Below, in pieces: positions 1 through 8,490 of a stretch of DNA of 64,000 bases; positions within the stretch are counted from its first letter, which is position 1, and each line of letters begins with the position of its first letter. Origin of the DNA: Acidovorax sp. HDW3 (lineage in GTDB: Bacteria > Pseudomonadota > Gammaproteobacteria > Burkholderiales > Burkholderiaceae_C); assembly GCF_011303755.1 (NCBI RefSeq), contig NZ_CP049885.1:584001-648000 (forward strand), given 5' to 3'. The translations under genes and the position numbers were made by a program. The notes under the pieces are model-generated. The model searched no databases, was not told the DNA's origin, and worked only from the letters and a program-made list of their open reading frames with translations.

Positions 1-455
1 ACGGCTTCGTTGAGTGTCAGGCCGCGCACGGCGGTGTCGTCGATCTTGGTGATGAGGTCGTTCGTCTTGAGGCCGGCGCGGTAGGCGGGCGAGCCTTCGA
101 TGGGCGAGACGATCTTGATGAGCCCGTCTTCCTGCGTGATCTCTATGCCGACGCCGACGAACTTGCCCGTCGTGCCTTCACGGAATTCCTTGAAGGTCTT
201 TTTGTCGAAATACTGCGAATGCGGGTCCAGGCTGGAGACCATGCCGGCAATCGCGTCGGTGATGAGTTTCTTGTCGTCCACCGGCTCGACGTAGTCCGTC
301 TTGATGAGTCCAAAGACGGCCGAGAGCTGCTGGATTTCTTCCAGCGGCAGCGGCGTGACGGTGCCGCGCGCCACGGTTTGCAAAGACACGGTGGTCAGCG
401 CACCGGCGAACACGCCGACCGAGATCCAACCTGCGATTTTCAATTTCTGGCCCAT
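1..455 (-). CDS. S41 family C-terminal processing peptidase (CtpA/Prc), N-terminal part only
   Basis: The gene is cut by the left edge of the window; about 151 N-terminal codons are present. The product starts MGQKLKIAGW, with one hydrophobic signal-anchor segment (residues about 7-27). A region typical of CtpA-type proteases follows (VFGLIKTDYVEPVDD, then SSLDPHSQYFD near residue 77), and then the start of a PDZ domain (GKFVGVGIEI, SPAYRAGLKTNDLI). Family members are periplasmic or membrane-anchored serine proteases with a Ser-Lys dyad, which would lie beyond the edge. It sits 96 bp downstream of gpmA on the same strand, an arrangement common in betaproteobacteria. Confidence 0.88.
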   Translation of the reverse strand, partial: MGQKLKIAGWISVGVFAGALTTVSLQTVARGTVTPLPLEEIQQLSAVFGLIKTDYVEPVDDKKLITDAIAGMVSSLDPHSQYFDKKTFKEFREGTTGKFVGVGIEITQEDGLIKIVSPIEGSPAYRAGLKTNDLITKIDDTAVRGLTLNEA

Positions 456-551
456 AAAAACACCTGCGTTAGCGCTGCAAACATGCAATATGCATTGGAA
501 GGGGCACGCCGGCCCAGGTTCCCGGCGGGCGTGCCAAAGGCGATCCGGACC

Positions 552-1295
552 TCAGGCTTTGCCTTGCGCGGCCACGGCGGCGGCGGCGCGTGCTGCGGCT
601 TCGGCGTCGCCCAGATAGTAGTGGCGAATGGGTTGGAGGTTCTCGTCGAGCTCATATACCAGCGGAATGCCGTTGGGAATGTTCAGGCCGACGATGTCGT
701 TGTCGGAGATGCCGTCGAGGTACTTGACCAGGGCGCGGATGGAGTTGCCGTGCGCCGCCACCACCACGCGCTGGCCGCTGCGGATCGCCGGGGCGATGGC
801 ATCGTTCCAGCACGGCAGCACGCGCGCCACGGTGTCCTGCAGGCATTCGGTCAGCGGCACCTGCGTGGGGGCCAGGGCGGCGTAGCGGCGGTCGCCACGC
901 TCGCTGCGCGCGTCGCCCGCTTCGAGTGCCGGCGGTGGCGTGTCGTAGCTGCGCCGCCACACCAGCACCTGCGCGTCGCCGTACTGGGCTGCCATGTCGG
1001 CTTTGTTCAGGCCCTGCAGCGCGCCGTAGTGGCGCTCGTTCAGGCGCCAGTCTTTGCGCACGGGCAGCCAGGTGCAGTCCATCTCGTCGAGCGTGTGCCA
1101 CAGGGTGCGGATGGCGCGCTTCAAGACGCTGGTAAAGCACAGGTCGAACGCATAGCCCTCGGCCTTGAGCAGACGGCCGGCGTTTTGCGCCTGCTCGACG
1201 CCCGTGGGCGTGAGATCGACGTCGGTCCAGCCGGTAAAGCGGTTTTCAAGATTCCAGGTCGATTCGCCGTGGCGGATCAAAACAAGCTTGTACAT
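552..1295 (-). CDS. gpmA: 2,3-bisphosphoglycerate-dependent phosphoglycerate mutase
   Basis: The 247-residue product has the usual GpmA length. It interconverts 3- and 2-phosphoglycerate in cytosolic glycolysis and gluconeogenesis. The catalytic signature RHGES is at residues 8-12, with His9 as the phosphorylated histidine. The [10 protein letters not shown] block near residue 87 carries the acid/base glutamate, and the second active-site histidine is in AHGNSIRAL near residue 180. The C-terminus has an alanine-rich tail. It is followed by the ctpA-like gene on the same strand and diverges from the rhodanese gene across a 92 bp gap. Confidence 0.95.
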   Translation of the reverse strand: MYKLVLIRHGESTWNLENRFTGWTDVDLTPTGVEQAQNAGRLLKAEGYAFDLCFTSVLKRAIRTLWHTLDEMDCTWLPVRKDWRLNERHYGALQGLNKADMAAQYGDAQVLVWRRSYDTPPPALEAGDARSERGDRRYAALAPTQVPLTECLQDTVARVLPCWNDAIAPAIRSGQRVVVAAHGNSIRALVKYLDGISDNDIVGLNIPNGIPLVYELDENLQPIRHYYLGDAEAAARAAAAVAAQGKA

Positions 1296-1387
1296 GGGGA
1301 AAAAGCCTCAGGGATAAAGAAATTGGGCGACGCAGGTCAAAACCCGGCATTTTAGAATCGCACGGTTTGCCAACCCCAAGGATTGAC

Positions 1388-1795
1388 GTGAATTTCATCA
1401 TCGAGAACTGGTATCTGTTCTTTATGGCCCTGGCTTCGGGCGCCATGCTGCTGTGGCCGGTGCTGCGCGGTGGCGCCGGGCTGGGCCTGTCCAGCGCCCA
1501 GGCGGTGCAGCTCATCAACCGCGAAAAAGCCGTGGTCATCGACGTCTGCGAGCCCGAGGAATTTGCCGCCGGCCACATTGGCGGCGCCAAGAACGTGCCG
1601 CTGGCGCAGCTCGAAGAGCGCCTGCCCGGCCTGGTGAAGAACAAAACCCTGCCGCTGATTTTGGTCTGCGCCAAGGGAATGCGCGCCCAGCGCGCCAGCG
1701 CCGTGGCACAAAAGCTCGGTTACGACAAAGCCCAGCCTCTGGCCGGCGGCCTGACCGCCTGGCGCGAGGCCAATCTGCCCGTGGAGAAAGGCTAA
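1388..1795 (+). CDS. Membrane-anchored rhodanese-like domain protein
   Basis: The 135-residue protein has one N-terminal transmembrane helix (residues about 8-25), then a single rhodanese domain. The active-site loop CAKGMR starts with Cys94, the position that carries persulfide sulfur in this family. I chose the GTG start at 1388 because AAGGA ends 5 bases upstream; an in-frame TTG lies 21 bases earlier without such a site. It is 3 bases from grxC and probably co-transcribed with it and secB, a grouping frequent in betaproteobacteria. The sulfur acceptor cannot be deduced. Confidence 0.85.
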   Translation: MNFIIENWYLFFMALASGAMLLWPVLRGGAGLGLSSAQAVQLINREKAVVIDVCEPEEFAAGHIGGAKNVPLAQLEERLPGLVKNKTLPLILVCAKGMRAQRASAVAQKLGYDKAQPLAGGLTAWREANLPVEKG

Positions 1796-1798
1796 GCC

Positions 1799-2056
1799 AT
1801 GCAACACGTGACCATGTACACCACCGCCGTCTGCCCGTACTGCACCCGCGCCAAGCAGCTGCTGAAGGCGCGCGGCGTCGAGCACATCGAGGAAGTTCGC
1901 ATCGACCAGGACCCGGCCGAACGCCAGCGCATGATGGAGCGCACCGGCCGGCGCACCGTGCCGCAGATTTTCATTGGCGAGACCCACGTCGGCGGCTGCG
2001 ACGACCTGCAGGCGCTCGACGCCAGCGGCGGCCTGCAGCCCCTGCTGCAAGGCTGA
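1799..2056 (+). CDS. grxC: Glutaredoxin 3
   Basis: This 85-residue thioredoxin-fold protein has the dithiol active site CPYC at residues 12-15. The cis-proline segment TVPQIF and the GGCDD glutathione-binding motif follow, in the order and length of GrxC. It reduces disulfides and glutathione adducts in the cytosol using glutathione. The ATG follows the rhodanese stop by 3 bases, so the two genes are likely translated from one message, with secB 100 bp further on. Confidence 0.94.
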   Translation: MQHVTMYTTAVCPYCTRAKQLLKARGVEHIEEVRIDQDPAERQRMMERTGRRTVPQIFIGETHVGGCDDLQALDASGGLQPLLQG

Positions 2057-2157
2057 GGCCCGGTTGCCAGGCGGCATAATGCGCCGCTGAAGTGCCCGCT
2101 GCGGGAGCCACTCCCCGGCGGGCTTTGTTTTATCCACTCCACTGCCCAATCCATACC

Positions 2158-2613
2158 ATGGCCGAGCAAGACACCCCCGTTTTCCAGATTCAGCGCGTTT
2201 ACCTCAAGGACCTGTCGCTTGAGCAGCCCAACTCGCCCGCCATCTTGCTCGAACAGCAGCAGCCGAGCGTGGACATCCAGCTGGCCGTGCAGGCCGAGAA
2301 CGTGGCCGACGGCATTTTTGAAATCTGCGTCGTCGCCACCGTGCAGACCAAGATCGAAGACAAGACCGTGTTCCTGGTCGAAGCCAAGCAGGCCGGCATT
2401 TTTGAAATCCGCAACGTGCCCGAAGAGCAAATGGGCGCCGTCATCGGCGTTGCCTGCCCGCAAATCATCTACCCCTACCTGCGCGCCAGCGTGGCCGACA
2501 CCATCACCCGCGCCGGCTTCCCGCCCGTGCACCTGGCGGAAATCAACTTCCAGGCCATGTACGAGCAGCAGCAAGCCGCCCAGGCCGAAGCCGCCAACGC
2601 CACGGCGCAGTAA
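2158..2613 (+). CDS. secB: Protein-export chaperone SecB
   Basis: The 151-residue product matches SecB in length and in conserved blocks ([19 protein letters not shown] near the N-terminus, then [27 protein letters not shown]). SecB is a cytosolic tetramer that keeps precursors unfolded and hands them to SecA. The C-terminal tail is rich in Gln and Ala. I chose the start MAEQDTP because the SecB homology begins there. It lies between grxC and gpsA, the usual betaproteobacterial neighbourhood. Confidence 0.95.
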   Translation: MAEQDTPVFQIQRVYLKDLSLEQPNSPAILLEQQQPSVDIQLAVQAENVADGIFEICVVATVQTKIEDKTVFLVEAKQAGIFEIRNVPEEQMGAVIGVACPQIIYPYLRASVADTITRAGFPPVHLAEINFQAMYEQQQAAQAEAANATAQ

Positions 2614-2653
2614 GCCAATTGGGAGGCAAATGGGCCTGATGAGCAGCATGTCT

Positions 2654-2776
2654 CAGACGCCTTCCCCCTCTGGGGGAAGGTAGGGATGGGGGCTGCTGGC
2701 GCACCATGAGCGCTGAAGATGCGCCCCCGCCGCTGGCCCCCACCCCAACCCTCCCCCAGCGGGGGAGGGAGTCAGA
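2654..2776. repeat. REP-like intergenic inverted repeat between secB and gpsA
   Basis: A tight hairpin (CTTCCCCCTCTGGGGGAAG, about 2661-2679) is followed by a G-rich arm (TAGGGATGGGGG). About 40 bases later come the matching C-rich arm (CCCCCACCCCAACCCTCCCCC) and a second hairpin-like block (CCCCCAGCGGGGGAGGG). The whole looks like a pair of REP-type palindromes in opposite orientation. It fills most of the secB-gpsA gap and encodes nothing. Confidence 0.6.
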
Positions 2777-2813
2777 AGCACTGAGAGAAGCACTGAGGCG
2801 GCTTTCTGCGTAG

Positions 2814-2857
2814 TAAAAAAGCCTCCAGCCCTTATTCATCAAGCGCTAGCAGCTATG
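2814..2857 (-). repeat. Comamonadaceae-type short palindromic repeat, copy 1 (upstream edge of gpsA)
   Basis: Read on the minus strand this is ATAGCTGCTAGCGCTTGA, then a spacer, then GGCTGGAGGC and a T-run. It is one of 13 related copies in this window. It ends at the gpsA start codon, which lies within the CTATG of the repeat, so gpsA has no recognisable Shine-Dalgarno of its own. Confidence 0.7.
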
Positions 2858-3856
2858 AAAATTGTAGTGATTGGCGCCGGCGCCTGGGGCACGGCGATGG
2901 CCCTGAGCGCCGCCGCCCACCCCGGCGGCCACCACGTCACCCTGTGGGCGCGCGACCCGGCCCAGGCCGCCGCTCTGCAGGCCGAGCGTGCCAACGCGCG
3001 CTACCTGGCCGGCGTGCATTTCCCCCCCTCCTTACATATTGCTGGCGGTGCCTGGGCGCCGCTGCTCGCTGGCGCCGACCTGCTGGTGCTGGGCACGCCC
3101 ATGGCGGCGCTGCGCGGCTGGTTGCAGCAGCTCGCAGGCAGCCCCGTGCCCGTGGCCTGGCTGTGCAAAGGTTTTGAGGCCCAGCAAGGCGCGGACGGCC
3201 CCGGCCTGCTGGCGCACGAAGTCTGCGCCCAGGTGGCGCCCGGCCTGGTGGCGGGGGCCCTGAGCGGCCCGAGCTTTGCGCTCGAAGTGGCGCGCGGCCA
3301 GCCCACCGCCCTGGTGGCCGCGAGCGCGCACGCGCCGCTGCGTGAGCTGCTGGTGCAGGCCTTTCACAGCCCGCAGCTGCGCGTGTACGCCAACGACGAC
3401 CTGGTGGGCGTCGAAGTCGGCGGCGCCGTCAAGAACGTGCTTGCCATCGCCACCGGCCTGTGCGACGGCCTGCAGCTGGGTCTGAACGCCCGCGCTGCCC
3501 TCATCACGCGCGGCCTGGCCGAAATGACGCGCCTGGGCCTGGCCCTGGGCGCGCGCACCGATACCTTCATGGGCCTGTCCGGCCTGGGCGACCTGGTGCT
3601 GACGGCCACCGGCGACCTCTCGCGCAACCGCCGCGTCGGCCTGCTGCTGGCGCAGGGCAAAACTCTGGACGAGGCCGTGCAATCGCTCGGCCACGTGGCC
3701 GAAGGTGTGTACTGCGCCCGCACCGTGGCGGCGCGCGCACGCGCCCTGGGTGTCGATATGCCCCTGGCGCACGCCGTGGTGCAGCTGCTCGACGGCCAGC
3801 TGGCAGCACGCGACGCCGTACACCGCCTGATGGAGCGCGATCCGCGCGGGGAATAA
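2855..3856 (+). CDS. gpsA: NAD(P)+-dependent sn-glycerol-3-phosphate dehydrogenase
   Basis: The 333-residue product makes sn-glycerol-3-phosphate from dihydroxyacetone phosphate for phospholipid synthesis. The N-terminal nucleotide-binding loop GAGAWGT is at residues 7-13. The family signature around the catalytic lysine ([15 protein letters not shown], near residue 190) and [18 protein letters not shown] (near 245) are intact. The ATG abuts a short palindromic repeat and lacks a clear ribosome-binding site. A hairpin terminator follows the stop directly. Confidence 0.95.
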   Translation: MKIVVIGAGAWGTAMALSAAAHPGGHHVTLWARDPAQAAALQAERANARYLAGVHFPPSLHIAGGAWAPLLAGADLLVLGTPMAALRGWLQQLAGSPVPVAWLCKGFEAQQGADGPGLLAHEVCAQVAPGLVAGALSGPSFALEVARGQPTALVAASAHAPLRELLVQAFHSPQLRVYANDDLVGVEVGGAVKNVLAIATGLCDGLQLGLNARAALITRGLAEMTRLGLALGARTDTFMGLSGLGDLVLTATGDLSRNRRVGLLLAQGKTLDEAVQSLGHVAEGVYCARTVAARARALGVDMPLAHAVVQLLDGQLAARDAVHRLMERDPRGE

Positions 3857-3882
3857 AAAAACCGGACGGCTGTCCGGTTTTT
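3856..3882. terminator. Bidirectional intrinsic terminator between gpsA and the outer-membrane gene
   Basis: The stem CCGGAC/GTCCGG with a GGCT loop is flanked by AAAAAA on the left and TTTTT on the right. It can therefore stop transcription on either strand. It lies between two convergent genes. Confidence 0.85.
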
Positions 3883-3901
3883 GGCGTGGTGAACGCTGGG
3901 T

Positions 3902-4522
3902 TTAGAAGCGGTAGGTTGCGCCGATGCGGATGACCGGGTACCACTTGTACTTGCTGACCTCGTCATCGAGCTCACGGCGCTCTTTTTGCACGCGGTCATT
4001 GCCCCAGTACGCCTGCATTCCAGGGGAGACTTTGTAGTCGGTGCTGTACGCGCCGTAGCTTGCGCCCAGATCGGCAGCAAACGACAGGCCCTTGCCGGCC
4101 TGCGGGCCAAAGCCCCAGCCAATGCCCAGGTAGGGGCGCACGTCTTTGGAGCGAATTTCGCCCTCGACCCATTCGCCGGGCAGCACGTCCGAACCAGGCT
4201 TGGCAACGCCACGGGCATTGATCTTGTCACGCCCCAGGAACAGGCCGCCCGTCAGGCGGAACTGGCTGGCGACGAAATAGTCGGCGAACAGACCCACCGA
4301 GGAAAACTTGAGCTTGCCGTCGTACTTGACGGAGCCGGCGTCAAAGTTGCGGCTGTAGTCCAGGAAGTTGATATCGCCGCGCAGGTTGAAGTTGCTGAAA
4401 TGGTGCGCGTAGCCAAGGGTCAGGCCCGTGGTGCCGATTTGCCCGTAAGCGGTTTGGGCGCTGGCGGCACCAGCGCCGCACAGTGCAGCCGCAGCGGCCA
4501 GAGCAAGAACGAGTTTCTTCAT
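3902..4522 (-). CDS. Small outer-membrane beta-barrel protein
   Basis: The protein has 206 residues. Residues 1-22 (MKKLVLALAA...GAASA) form a clear Sec signal peptide, and I chose this ATG over upstream in-frame ones for that reason. The mature part alternates polar and hydrophobic residues (LTLGYAHHFSNFNLRGDINF, FADYFVASQFRLTGGLF) and ends in an aromatic residue (IRIGATYRF), as outer-membrane barrels do. The size suggests an eight-strand barrel of the OmpW/OmpA-barrel type, but I cannot assign a family. Substrate and function are unknown. Confidence 0.75.
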   Translation of the reverse strand: MKKLVLALAAAAALCGAGAASAQTAYGQIGTTGLTLGYAHHFSNFNLRGDINFLDYSRNFDAGSVKYDGKLKFSSVGLFADYFVASQFRLTGGLFLGRDKINARGVAKPGSDVLPGEWVEGEIRSKDVRPYLGIGWGFGPQAGKGLSFAADLGASYGAYSTDYKVSPGMQAYWGNDRVQKERRELDDEVSKYKWYPVIRIGATYRF

Positions 4523-4611
4523 GGTTGGTTCCGATAGGTAATAAGACGTAGCCATTGTCTTGGCTTTCCACATCGTGACAATGCGCTTACACAGGATGTG
4601 TATTTTTGGAG

Positions 4612-5292
4612 TCACAGCGTAAGCCCGGGTTCAGCCGGGTGGGCCTGTGCTGTAGGCAGTCCTGCCAGCAGCATGTCCACCATGCGATCGACATGCTGTG
4701 CCAGCGGCAGGCGCTCGAACCAGGGGTCATCGCCCGATGTAATGCGCAGCGCCGTGACGCCGTGCAGCGCTTCCCACAGCAATTGGGCCGCGCAGTCGAT
4801 AGCGCTTTGTGGCACCACTGGGCCATTGGGGACTTGCAGCAACTGCGTTGCAAGCAGGCGTGCCAGGGCGTAGGCATCTTCGCTGGGGTTGCCGAACTCG
4901 ATGCTGGAATCGGCCACCGCTGAAGTGGGGCGCAGCTGCATGAACATCAGGCGGTAGGCCTGCGGGTGCGAGACACCAAACGTTGCATATGCCTGGGCTA
5001 CGCGGCGCAGGGCGTCGCTGGGACTTTGCGCTGCTGCCAGAGCCTGCTGCAAATGGCGTGAGAAGCGCTTGAGGTCGTCGTCCACCGCCTGGGCGATGAG
5101 TGCCGCCTTGTCCGGAAACAGGGCATACACCACGGTGGTGGAGACGCCCACCTGCTCGGCCACCGCGCGCATGGTAACGGCGTCGGCGCCGCCTTTGCGC
5201 AGTAGTTTGCGCGCGGCGCTGAGCATGTCGCGACGGCGCGACTGCGCCTCCAGGGTGCGGCGGTTGGGGGGTGGGGTAGGGGGGCGAGCCAT
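4612..5292 (-). CDS. TetR/AcrR family transcriptional regulator
   Basis: The 226-residue product has an N-terminal TetR helix-turn-helix (residues about 20-66, including TMRAVAEQVGVSTTVVYALF). The ligand domain contains HPQAYRLMFMQLRP, resembling the WHG-type C-terminal domain. The start at MARPPTPPP fits the family length; the reading frame is open further upstream but that part looks non-coding. It is transcribed away from the cytochrome/lactone-oxidase gene set, and the 93 bp divergent region carries two palindromes. It probably controls that set, itself, or both; the ligand is unknown. Confidence 0.85.
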   Translation of the reverse strand: MARPPTPPPNRRTLEAQSRRRDMLSAARKLLRKGGADAVTMRAVAEQVGVSTTVVYALFPDKAALIAQAVDDDLKRFSRHLQQALAAAQSPSDALRRVAQAYATFGVSHPQAYRLMFMQLRPTSAVADSSIEFGNPSEDAYALARLLATQLLQVPNGPVVPQSAIDCAAQLLWEALHGVTALRITSGDDPWFERLPLAQHVDRMVDMLLAGLPTAQAHPAEPGLTL

Positions 5293-5321
5293 GGTTTGAT
5301 TGTGGCGTGTTGTGGGTTTCT

Positions 5322-5335
5322 TGGTGCCGTCACCA
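5322..5335. promoter_or_regulatory. Short palindrome in the tetR / cytochrome divergent region
   Basis: TGGTG-CCGT-CACCA is a perfect 5+4+5 palindrome located 30 bp upstream of the tetR start. Its position suits an autoregulatory TetR operator, but nothing shows binding. Confidence 0.35.
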
Positions 5336-5369
5336 TGGTACGAACCCGAAGGGGGTAACTCCCAAATAA

Positions 5370-5400
5370 AAAACAATGTTTTTTTATGGATCATTGTTTT
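5370..5400. promoter_or_regulatory. Perfect 9-bp inverted repeat across the cytochrome gene start
   Basis: AAAACAATG and CATTGTTTT are perfect inverted arms separated by 13 bases. The first possible ATG of the cytochrome gene (5386) lies in the spacer and the next (5401) follows directly. A candidate operator for the divergent TetR protein, or an mRNA hairpin over the start. Confidence 0.4.
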
Positions 5401-5784
5401 ATGTTGTTTTGTTTTGATCGATGGGGGCTTTGGTGCCCCCCTTTGCTGGCCTGCCTGGTGGGTGCTTTGAGCGCCTGCAGCGCACAGCCACAGCCTGCGG
5501 CAGAGGATGTGGCGCGTGCAGTGCAGCTGCGTCCAGCGGCGCCGGCCCTGGCCGAGAAATACGAGCGCTCTTGCATGGTGTGCCACAGCCAGGTGGGGGC
5601 GCAGGCGCCGTTGACCGGATTTGCGCCCGATTGGCAGCCTCGTTTGCGCCAGGGCATGGAGCGCATGCTGCAGCACGCTCAGCAGGGCCTGAACGCCATG
5701 CCGGCGGGCGGGCAATGCGCCGACTGCAGTCCGGAGGAATTGCGAGCGCTGATCGAATTCATGGCGAAAGGAACGGCCTTGTGA
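5386..5784 (+). CDS. Lipoprotein-like c-type cytochrome (cytochrome c5 type)
   Basis: The 132-residue product has a hydrophobic N-terminus ending in LVGALSAC (Cys31), which looks like a lipobox. A single haem site CMVCH is at residues 63-67. The C-terminal MPAGGQCADCS contains the likely Met axial ligand and a cysteine pair typical of cytochrome c5-type proteins. It probably carries electrons in the periplasm from the flavoprotein encoded next. Start choice is uncertain: ATG 5386 and ATG 5401 both lack a good ribosome-binding site and sit on a palindrome. Its stop overlaps the start of the next gene by one base. Confidence 0.82.
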   Translation: MDHCFMLFCFDRWGLWCPPLLACLVGALSACSAQPQPAAEDVARAVQLRPAAPALAEKYERSCMVCHSQVGAQAPLTGFAPDWQPRLRQGMERMLQHAQQGLNAMPAGGQCADCSPEELRALIEFMAKGTAL

Positions 5785-7178
5785 TGTCTGCGTCTTTTTC
5801 TTCTGCGGCCTGTTCGCGTCGTTTGGTGCTGCGTGTGGGGGCCGGTGCGGCCTTGGCGCCCCTTTTGCCGGTGGTTCAGGCACAGACGCCTGTGACGACG
5901 CCCGCGTCTTGGCGCAACTGGTCGGGGCTGCAGCAATGCCAGCCGCAACGTTTTTTCGTTCCTGCCGATGAGGCTGAGCTGGCGCAGGCGCTGCGCAGCG
6001 CCCCGGCGCAGCGGCGTCTGCGCTGCGTGGGCGCAGGCCATTCGTTCACGCCGCTGGTGCCGACGGACGATTGGCTGGTGTCGCTCGATCGCCTCTCGGG
6101 CGTGGCGCCCGGGGTGGCGGCGCAGACGGTACGGGTGCAGGGCGGTACGCGCCTGGCGGTGCTCTCGCGCCAACTCGATGCCCTGGGCTGGGCGCTGCCC
6201 AATTTGCCCGATGTCGATGTGCAAAGCTGGGCCGGGGCCATCAGCACGGCGACGCACGGCACCGGGCGCAACCTGCCGGCGCTGCACGCCCAGGTGCAGG
6301 CGCTGCGCCTGGTGACGGCGCGCGGCGACATCCTGGAATGCAGCGCCACCCGCAACCCCGAGCTGCTGGCGGCCGCCAAGGTTTCTCTGGGCAGCCTGGG
6401 GGTGATCACCGAGGCGCAGGTGGCGGTGGTGCCGGCGTACAACCTGCACCGGCGCGTGTGGCTCGAACCTGCGCCGCAGCTGCTCGAACGCGCGTCGCAG
6501 CTGGCGCAGCAGCACCGCAATTTTGAGTTTTACTACCTGCCGTTTACCGGCTACGCCGCTGCCATTACGCACGACATCGATGACAGCGGCCAGGTGCTGG
6601 ACGCGCACGCGGCGGATGAAGACGTGCTGCGCGACCTGCGCCTGCTGCGCGACTGGCTGGGCTTTGCTCCCGGGCTGCGGCGCAAGGTGGCGGGCTGGCT
6701 GATCGACCCACAGCAGACCGAGGAGGCGCGCAACCGCGCCTGGAAGCTGCTTTCGACCCAGCGCCCGACGCGCTTTAACGAAACCGAATACCACCTGCCG
6801 CGCGAGGCTGGTGTTGCCTGCGTGAAAGAGGTGATTGCAGCGCTGGAGCAGCGCAACGACGTGTTCTTCCCGCTCGAATTTCGCTTCGTTGCTGCCGACG
6901 ATGCCTGGCTCAGCCCGTTCTACCAGCGCCAGAGCTGCTCCATCGCCGTGCACGCTGCCGCTGGCGAGGCGCACGCGTACCTGCTCAGTGAGATCGGGCC
7001 GATTTTTCGCCGCCACGGCGGGCGCCCGCACTGGGGCAAGCTGCACGACCTGGGGGCGGCGCAGCTGGCGCAGCTCTACCCGCGCTTTCAGGATTTTGTG
7101 CAGCTGCGGCGCGAGCTCGATCCGCAGGGGCGTTTCTTGAACCCGCACCTGCGCCAACTGTTCGGGGAGAAAGCATGA
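5784..7178 (+). CDS. Tat-exported FAD-dependent lactone oxidase/dehydrogenase (D-arabinono-1,4-lactone oxidase family)
   Basis: The 464-residue protein begins with a twin-arginine-like signal (SRRLVLRVGAGAALAPLLP). A FAD-binding domain follows (residues about 50-190); GAGHSFTPL contains the histidine that in this family usually carries covalent FAD. The C-terminal half is an ALO-type domain, with PHWGKLH near residue 415 and a final LDPQGRFLNPHLRQLFG. Family members oxidise sugar-acid lactones or alditols. Export, together with the preceding cytochrome c, suggests a periplasmic dehydrogenase passing electrons to the cytochrome rather than to oxygen; that is inference. TGATG overlap with the cytochrome gene implies coupled translation. 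Confidence 0.85.
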   Translation: MSASFSSAACSRRLVLRVGAGAALAPLLPVVQAQTPVTTPASWRNWSGLQQCQPQRFFVPADEAELAQALRSAPAQRRLRCVGAGHSFTPLVPTDDWLVSLDRLSGVAPGVAAQTVRVQGGTRLAVLSRQLDALGWALPNLPDVDVQSWAGAISTATHGTGRNLPALHAQVQALRLVTARGDILECSATRNPELLAAAKVSLGSLGVITEAQVAVVPAYNLHRRVWLEPAPQLLERASQLAQQHRNFEFYYLPFTGYAAAITHDIDDSGQVLDAHAADEDVLRDLRLLRDWLGFAPGLRRKVAGWLIDPQQTEEARNRAWKLLSTQRPTRFNETEYHLPREAGVACVKEVIAALEQRNDVFFPLEFRFVAADDAWLSPFYQRQSCSIAVHAAAGEAHAYLLSEIGPIFRRHGGRPHWGKLHDLGAAQLAQLYPRFQDFVQLRRELDPQGRFLNPHLRQLFGEKA

Positions 7179-8464
7179 ACACCCGCCGCCGCCTGTGGCT
7201 TGCCGGCGCGGGCGCCGCCCTGGCCGGCTGGGCGCTGCGCCCGGGGCTGTCGGGCGCACCGCACGATGCGTATTTTTCTACCCTGGCGCAGGCTTTGCGC
7301 CAGTCCGGGCGCCGCACCGATGCCAGCACCCCGGTGCTGGTCATCGACCACGACCGGCTGCAGGCCAATGTGCGCCAGGTGCAGGCGCTCAAGGCGCCGG
7401 CCCTGCCGCTGCGCGTGGTGGCCAAATCCCTGCCGGCGACGGCGTTGCTGCAGCTGCTGGCGCAGCAGCTGCAAAGCCAGCGCCAGATGGTGTTCAACCT
7501 GCCCTACCTGCTGCTGCACGCGGCGCAGTTCCCGACATTCGACCTGCTGCTGGGCAAGCCCTTGCCGGTGGCGGCGGCCGCCGCGTTTTATGCCCAGCGC
7601 CCGGCCAACGGCTTTGACCCTGGCCGCCAGCTGCAGTGGCTGATCGACAGCCCGGCGCGCCTGGCCGAGTACCGCCAGCTGGCGCAGGGCCTGGGCCAGC
7701 GCCTGCGCGTCAACCTGGAGATCGACGTTGGCCTGCACCGGGGCGGTTTTTCTAGCGCGGCGGCGCTGGATGAGGCACTGGCGCTGCTGCGCACCGAGCC
7801 GCTGCTGGAGTTTGCCGGCATGATGGGCTACGACCCGCACGTGACCGAAATCCCCGACCTGCCTGGCGCCCGCGCCAGCGCCGAGGCGCACGCCAAGGCG
7901 GTCTACGCCCAGTACCGGGCCCAGGCGGTGGCGGCACTGGGCCTGCCAGCGGCGCAGGCGCCGGGCCTGTGCTGGAACGCTGCCGGTTCGCCCACTTTTC
8001 AGCTGCACGACGGCAGCGGCGCGGCCAACGAGGTCAGCGTAGGCTCGGCCTTCGTCAAGCCGGCGGAGTTCGATCTGCCGCACCTGGCTGCGTGCCAGCC
8101 GGCCTGCTTCATCGCCACGCCGGTGCTCAAGAGCGGAGCCTTCATGCTGCCCAGCGGCGTGCAGTGGCTTGGCCAGCTGCTCACTGCCTGGGATCGCAAC
8201 CAGCGCCATGGCGTGTTCCTGTACGGCGGCCAGTGGCGCGCCGACCCGGTCTCGCCCGCCGGGCTGGCCACCAGCGGCCTGTACGGGCTGTCGCCCAACC
8301 AGCAGGTGCTGGTGGGCTCGGGCCTGCAGCAGCTGCAGCCGGGCGACACCGTGTTCCTGCGCCCGCACAAGAGCGAGGCCCTGCTGCAGCAGTTTGGCGA
8401 CATCGTCGTCGTTGCCTCGGGGCAGGTGGTGGCGCACTGGCCCGCCTTCCCCCCCATGCCTTGA
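7175..8464 (+). CDS. Exported alanine racemase N-domain / D-threonine aldolase-like PLP protein
   Basis: The product has 429 residues and overlaps the oxidase gene by 4 bases (ATGA). It begins with a twin-arginine-like signal (RRRLWLAGAGAALAGW). The fold matches fold-type III PLP enzymes: VAKSLP near residue 88 supplies the PLP lysine, and IDVGLHRGG and GSAFVKP follow. The C-terminal motif is RPHKSEALLQQFG. D-serine dehydratases and D-threonine aldolases have a metal-binding His-x-Cys near here; this protein has His-Lys-Ser, so that metal site is probably altered. Substrate is unknown. Tat export would fit a protein folded with PLP before secretion. Confidence 0.75.
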   Translation: MNTRRRLWLAGAGAALAGWALRPGLSGAPHDAYFSTLAQALRQSGRRTDASTPVLVIDHDRLQANVRQVQALKAPALPLRVVAKSLPATALLQLLAQQLQSQRQMVFNLPYLLLHAAQFPTFDLLLGKPLPVAAAAAFYAQRPANGFDPGRQLQWLIDSPARLAEYRQLAQGLGQRLRVNLEIDVGLHRGGFSSAAALDEALALLRTEPLLEFAGMMGYDPHVTEIPDLPGARASAEAHAKAVYAQYRAQAVAALGLPAAQAPGLCWNAAGSPTFQLHDGSGAANEVSVGSAFVKPAEFDLPHLAACQPACFIATPVLKSGAFMLPSGVQWLGQLLTAWDRNQRHGVFLYGGQWRADPVSPAGLATSGLYGLSPNQQVLVGSGLQQLQPGDTVFLRPHKSEALLQQFGDIVVVASGQVVAHWPAFPPMP

Positions 8465-8490
8465 ACGATCACCACGAAGAAGGAGACACC

